DNA from: Campylobacteraceae bacterium
GTDB taxonomy: Bacteria; Campylobacterota; Campylobacteria; Campylobacterales; Sulfurovaceae
Assembly (NCBI GenBank): GCA_026982175.1
Contig: JALSHP010000378.1
Location: 1-7,965 of the forward strand
Direction of reading: 5' to 3'
DNA length: 7,965 bases
Shown one piece after another: positions 5,569 through 7,965 of the stretch (positions are counted from its first letter, which is position 1; every line of letters begins with the position of its first letter). The notes under the pieces are model-generated. The model was not told the origin of the DNA and did not search any database. It saw only the letters and a program-made list of their open reading frames with translations. The position numbers and the translations under genes were made by a program.

Positions 5569-6915
5569 CTATTTACTTTTTTTAGTCTCTTTTTTTGCAT
5601 CATATTTTTTTGCATCATGTTTTTTTAAGATTATCGTGGTGGTAAAATCATGGTCAAAATATTTATTGGCAACTTTAGTTACCATCTCAGGTGTAATTTT
5701 AGCTAAATTCTCTTCATATTCAAGTAAAGGTTTTAGGTTTCCTCGCACTAAATAAGAGCCAAAAAGGGAATTGACTGAAGCAGAGTCTTCAAGGGAGTAG
5801 ATAAAGTCTGCTTTGGTGTTGATTTTAACCTTTTCAAGCTCCTCCTTAGTCACTTCTCCTGCTTTAATCTTTTCAATTTCAGATAATATTTCTTTTTCCA
5901 AATCTTCTATCTTAATCCCTGGGTTTGCCATGCCTATGAAGAGAAATATCCCCTCATCAGTTAACTCCATGTTGTAGCCATAGATAGAGTTTGCCATCTG
6001 CTTTTCATCAATAATTTTTTTGTAAAGACGTGAAGATTTTCCTGAAGATAAAAGTTCTGAAATAGCAGAAAGTACCACTTGGTCTTCATGTTCATAGTTG
6101 GGAATAGGGTAGGCAATGGCAATGGTATCAATGGTGTTATTATCTTTATGGATAATTTTTCTTATGCTTCCATCTCGTTTTGGTTCCGCAATTTTTAGTT
6201 TTGGAATCTCAACTTTATTTTTAATCTTTCCAAATTTAGCCTCTGCTAGTTTAAAGACTTCTTTTTCATCTATATCCCCTGTAACAATCAAAATGGCATT
6301 GTTAGGTTGGTAATATTTAGCATGAAATGCTTTAATGTCTTGAATTGTCCAAGTTTGAATGTCATTCATAAAGCCAATAGGAGTCCAGTGATAAGGGTGA
6401 GCGACATAGTGGGTGTTAAAGAGTCTAAAATATAAGTAACCCATAGGAGGGTTGTCAGTTCTTACACGACGCTCTTCTGCTACGACATTACGTTCTACTT
6501 GAAACTCTTCATCTTTTAGGTTTAAGTTCTCCATGAGTTCAGCAAAAAGCTCAACCGAAGTCTCTAGGTTTTTTGAAGATGATTTAATGTAGTAATGCGT
6601 ATAGTCAAAGCTTGTTGCTGCATTGTTCACTGCTCCTTTGGACTTGACAATCTTGTCAAATTCACCTGCTTCAAGGTTTTTGGTAGATTTAAAATTCAGA
6701 TGTTCTAACATATGGGCGATACCACTCTTTCCCATCACTTCATTACGGCTTCCTACTTTGTAAAAAATATCGGTGGTAATGACATTGGAGTCATTTTTCA
6801 TTGGGATAACGACGATTTGCAAACCGTTGTCAAGTGTTTTTGTATGATGTTGGGGCAGGGAGTTCGCCATTAAGAGTCCTAGTGTGCTGATTAATATAAG
6901 GGTTTTTTTTAACAT
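5569..6915 (-). CDS. Periplasmic M16 family zinc peptidase (PqqL-like)
   Basis: A 448-residue secreted metallopeptidase. Residues 1-17 form a signal peptide (MLKK, hydrophobic core LILISTLGLLMA), with a predicted cut near A17. The inverted zinc motif H-x-x-E-H is HMLEH at 68-72, and the distal zinc ligand is E148 in ERNVVAEERR, 76 residues on, as expected for M16. The second M16 domain is visible at about 190-370, including SGKSSRLYKKI (291-301), the usual Arg-Tyr substrate-binding segment. The protein ends in a lysine-rich tail (431-448) with a tandem KK-[HY]-DA unit. The ATG at 6913-6915 is preceded by GAGG about 13 bases away, a long spacing, and no better in-frame start is apparent. It leads the block that continues with dapA 9 bp later. 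The substrate is unknown; PqqL-type names in this phylum do not imply PQQ synthesis. Confidence 0.92.
   Translation of the reverse strand: MLKKTLILISTLGLLMANSLPQHHTKTLDNGLQIVVIPMKNDSNVITTDIFYKVGSRNEVMGKSGIAHMLEHLNFKSTKNLEAGEFDKIVKSKGAVNNAATSFDYTHYYIKSSSKNLETSVELFAELMENLNLKDEEFQVERNVVAEERRVRTDNPPMGYLYFRLFNTHYVAHPYHWTPIGFMNDIQTWTIQDIKAFHAKYYQPNNAILIVTGDIDEKEVFKLAEAKFGKIKNKVEIPKLKIAEPKRDGSIRKIIHKDNNTIDTIAIAYPIPNYEHEDQVVLSAISELLSSGKSSRLYKKIIDEKQMANSIYGYNMELTDEGIFLFIGMANPGIKIEDLEKEILSEIEKIKAGEVTKEELEKVKINTKADFIYSLEDSASVNSLFGSYLVRGNLKPLLEYEENLAKITPEMVTKVANKYFDHDFTTTIILKKHDAKKYDAKKETKKSK
5591..5620. repeat. Two tandem 15-bp units in the 3' end of the M16 peptidase gene
   Basis: The unit TTTTTTGCATCATAT at 5591-5605 is repeated at 5606-5620 with one mismatch (A to G), followed by six further T residues. 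On the coding strand the units specify the KKHDA and KKYDA repeats of the lysine-rich tail. The repeat is in frame, so copy-number changes would lengthen or shorten the tail by five residues without breaking the gene. Confidence 0.75.
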
Positions 6916-6952
6916 AAGTAATTATTATCCTCTATGGGGTTTAAAAGATGAT

Positions 6953-6958
6953 ATTTTA
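6953..6958 (-). promoter_or_regulatory. Weak candidate -10 box for the M16-dapA-reductase operon
   Basis: Read leftward the bases are TAAAAT, 37 bases before the M16 peptidase start codon. No convincing -35 or TGn extension accompanies it. An alternative hexamer, TAAGAT, is at 6972-6967. An operon promoter is expected somewhere in 6916-7021 because the porin gene upstream is divergent. Confidence 0.3.
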
Positions 6959-6977
6959 ACTAAACTATCTTACATTT

Positions 6978-7021
6978 TCTCTTTGTCACCATTTTGTAAT
7001 CATTATGTAACCATTTTGTTT
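6978..7021 (+). promoter_or_regulatory. Phased 11-bp direct repeats, probable activator binding site before the porin gene
   Basis: Three contiguous 11-mers follow the pattern YCATTWTGTWW: CCATTTTGTAA (6989-6999), TCATTATGTAA (7000-7010) and CCATTTTGTTT (7011-7021). A fourth, degenerate unit (TCTCTTTGTCA, 6978-6988) continues the phase. The array ends where the -10 box begins, so it occupies the -35 region, for which no consensus hexamer is seen. Direct repeats with 11-bp period covering the -35 are typical of OmpR/PhoB-family response regulators, but the regulator cannot be identified from the sequence. The array also lies upstream of the divergent M16 operon. Confidence 0.55.
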
Positions 7022-7027
7022 TATACT
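7022..7027 (+). promoter_or_regulatory. Probable -10 box of the porin promoter
   Basis: TATACT lies 30 bases before the porin start codon, immediately after the 11-bp repeat array. Transcription would begin near 7034, leaving a short leader of about 24 nt with the ribosome site AAAGGAG at 7044-7050. Confidence 0.55.
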
Positions 7028-7057
7028 GCGTCCAACATAACTCAAAGGAGTCTTCAG

Positions 7058-7965
7058 ATGAAGAAAATTGTATTATCAATGGCAGCGTTAGCAACAGTAG
7101 TAATGGCAGAGGGAGATATTAATCATCCACATGAAAGAATAGATGAGAAGAAAGCATCAAATGTACCTGCACCAGTAGCACAAAGAAGCCTCTTTGATAG
7201 AGTTCACTTAAAAAATGATTTAAGATTACGATATGAGAGTATTGAAAGAGATGACAAAGATAACAAGTATAGAAATAGATACCGTTTAAGATTAGGGGCA
7301 AGAATAGATTTACTTGATAATCTTGAGTTTGATGTAGGTATGCGATCTGGTTTTGCCAATCCAACTTCAGGAAACCAAACATTTCATAATGATGAGCCTT
7401 TAAAAGATTATTTTTTACAATCACTTAGATTTAATGTTATGGGATTAGCTTATAAATCAGATCATGGTATGTATAAAATAGGTAGACATCCATATATGAT
7501 GTATAGACCGATTAAGTCACAACTTGTTTGGGATAATGATATTTCAATGAATGGATTAAACTACCAATATAAAGATGATAGTAAATTAATTACTTTGGGA
7601 ATTAATCAGCCAACACTTGAAGAAGCATCAGTTGCTAAAGATGATGTAAATCTTGTTGTCGCTCAATATGTACATAAAGCAAAAATGGATTCGGGTAAAC
7701 TGAATGTGGGTGCTGGTGTCTATTATTACGATGGATTCAAAGGTAATTCAAGAATTTTTGGTAGTGGTAAAGGGAATAGTTTAGATGACAATAATTTGTA
7801 TGAAAATGATTATCATATTACCGAAGTATTTGCTGAATATCAAGTCAAAGATGTATTAGGTAAACCACTAAAATTAGCAGCTGGTGTAGCGTATAACTTT
7901 GGTGCAGATAAAAATAACGTAGGATATGATGTCGCTGCTCAATTAGGTAAAGCAAAACATGTTGG
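7058..7965 (+). CDS. Outer-membrane porin (Porin_5-like putative porin), C-terminal part cut by window edge
   Basis: The frame opens at ATG 7058-7060, with AAAGGAG 7 bases upstream, and stays open for 302 codons to the window edge. Residues 1-17 are a signal peptide (MKK, hydrophobic core, VMA before E18). A short hydrophilic linker (18-45) precedes the barrel. From residue 46 the pattern is a succession of amphipathic strands: FDRVHLKNDLRLRYES, then RNRYRLRLGARIDLLDNLEFDVGMRSGFANPTSG, then YKIGRHP and LVWDNDISMNGLNYQY. This order (LRLRYE, RNR-RLRLR, ATG/ANPTS, a K-IGR strand, 'W-D-D-NG') fits the Porin_5 group of putative porins in Campylobacterota. The substrate range cannot be read from this. 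Use of AGA for arginine and TTA for leucine is heavy. The gene is divergent from the M16 operon and is probably strongly and conditionally expressed, given its promoter layout. Confidence 0.85.
   Translation, partial: MKKIVLSMAALATVVMAEGDINHPHERIDEKKASNVPAPVAQRSLFDRVHLKNDLRLRYESIERDDKDNKYRNRYRLRLGARIDLLDNLEFDVGMRSGFANPTSGNQTFHNDEPLKDYFLQSLRFNVMGLAYKSDHGMYKIGRHPYMMYRPIKSQLVWDNDISMNGLNYQYKDDSKLITLGINQPTLEEASVAKDDVNLVVAQYVHKAKMDSGKLNVGAGVYYYDGFKGNSRIFGSGKGNSLDDNNLYENDYHITEVFAEYQVKDVLGKPLKLAAGVAYNFGADKNNVGYDVAAQLGKAKHV

Noticed and set aside
5294..5755. Rightward open frame of 153 codons across the dapA/M16 junction
   Set aside because: It lies antisense to two strongly recognised genes, has no ribosome site of note, and its translation shows no recognisable domain; it is a shadow of the opposite strand.
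6116..6313. Rightward open frame of 65 codons inside the M16 peptidase gene
   Set aside because: Antisense shadow; the hydrophobic translation is an artefact of the opposite frame.
6978..7021. Naming the 11-bp repeats a Pho box
   Set aside because: The period fits PhoB-family sites, but the unit sequence matches neither the E. coli nor the Campylobacter phosphate box well enough to name the regulator.
7119..7424. Leftward open frame of 101 codons
   Set aside because: It is antisense to the porin gene, which has a signal peptide, ribosome site and a clear barrel pattern.

Overview
The window looks like chromosomal DNA from a member of the Campylobacterota (the former Epsilonproteobacteria). 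The DNA is AT-rich. The run of genes M16 protease, dapA, FabL-like reductase, pgsA, rseP matches linkages I recall from Campylobacter, Helicobacter and Sulfurimonas-type genomes (memory, not a search). Promoters look like AT-rich extended -10 elements without a clear -35. I cannot name a genus from this sequence alone.

Layout, left to right. A leftward block (1-2142) holds rseP (site-2 membrane protease), yggS (PLP homeostasis) and the first 121 codons of a FIST-domain-like sensory protein cut by the window edge. They are spaced 20 and 28 bp apart and probably form one transcript read rseP > yggS > FIST gene. A 113-bp gap (2143-2255) carries back-to-back promoters. A single rightward gene (2256-3215) follows, encoding an unrecognised 319-residue coiled-coil protein with two membrane spans. 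It ends one base from the stop codon of the leftward pgsA.

A second leftward block (3217-6915) is read M16 protease > dapA > FabL-like reductase > pgsA. Spacing is 9 bp, then 0 bp, then 111 bp. That last gap holds a pair of inverted REP-like palindromes (a BIME-like unit) and a candidate pgsA promoter. At 6916-7057 a divergent control region separates the M16 gene from a rightward outer-membrane porin gene that runs off the right edge. This region holds phased 11-bp direct repeats directly abutting the porin -10 box.

Functionally, most of the window is envelope and core metabolism: lysine/diaminopimelate synthesis (DapA), probable fatty-acid chain reduction (FabL-like), phosphatidylglycerol synthesis (PgsA), envelope proteolysis (RseP, the periplasmic M16 protease) and outer-membrane permeability (porin). 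I see no phage, insertion sequence, CRISPR, tRNA or rRNA. No new multi-gene system is evident. The items most worth follow-up are the 319-residue membrane coiled-coil protein set against the direction of its neighbours, the BIME-like repeat pair, and the 11-bp operator-like repeats before the porin.
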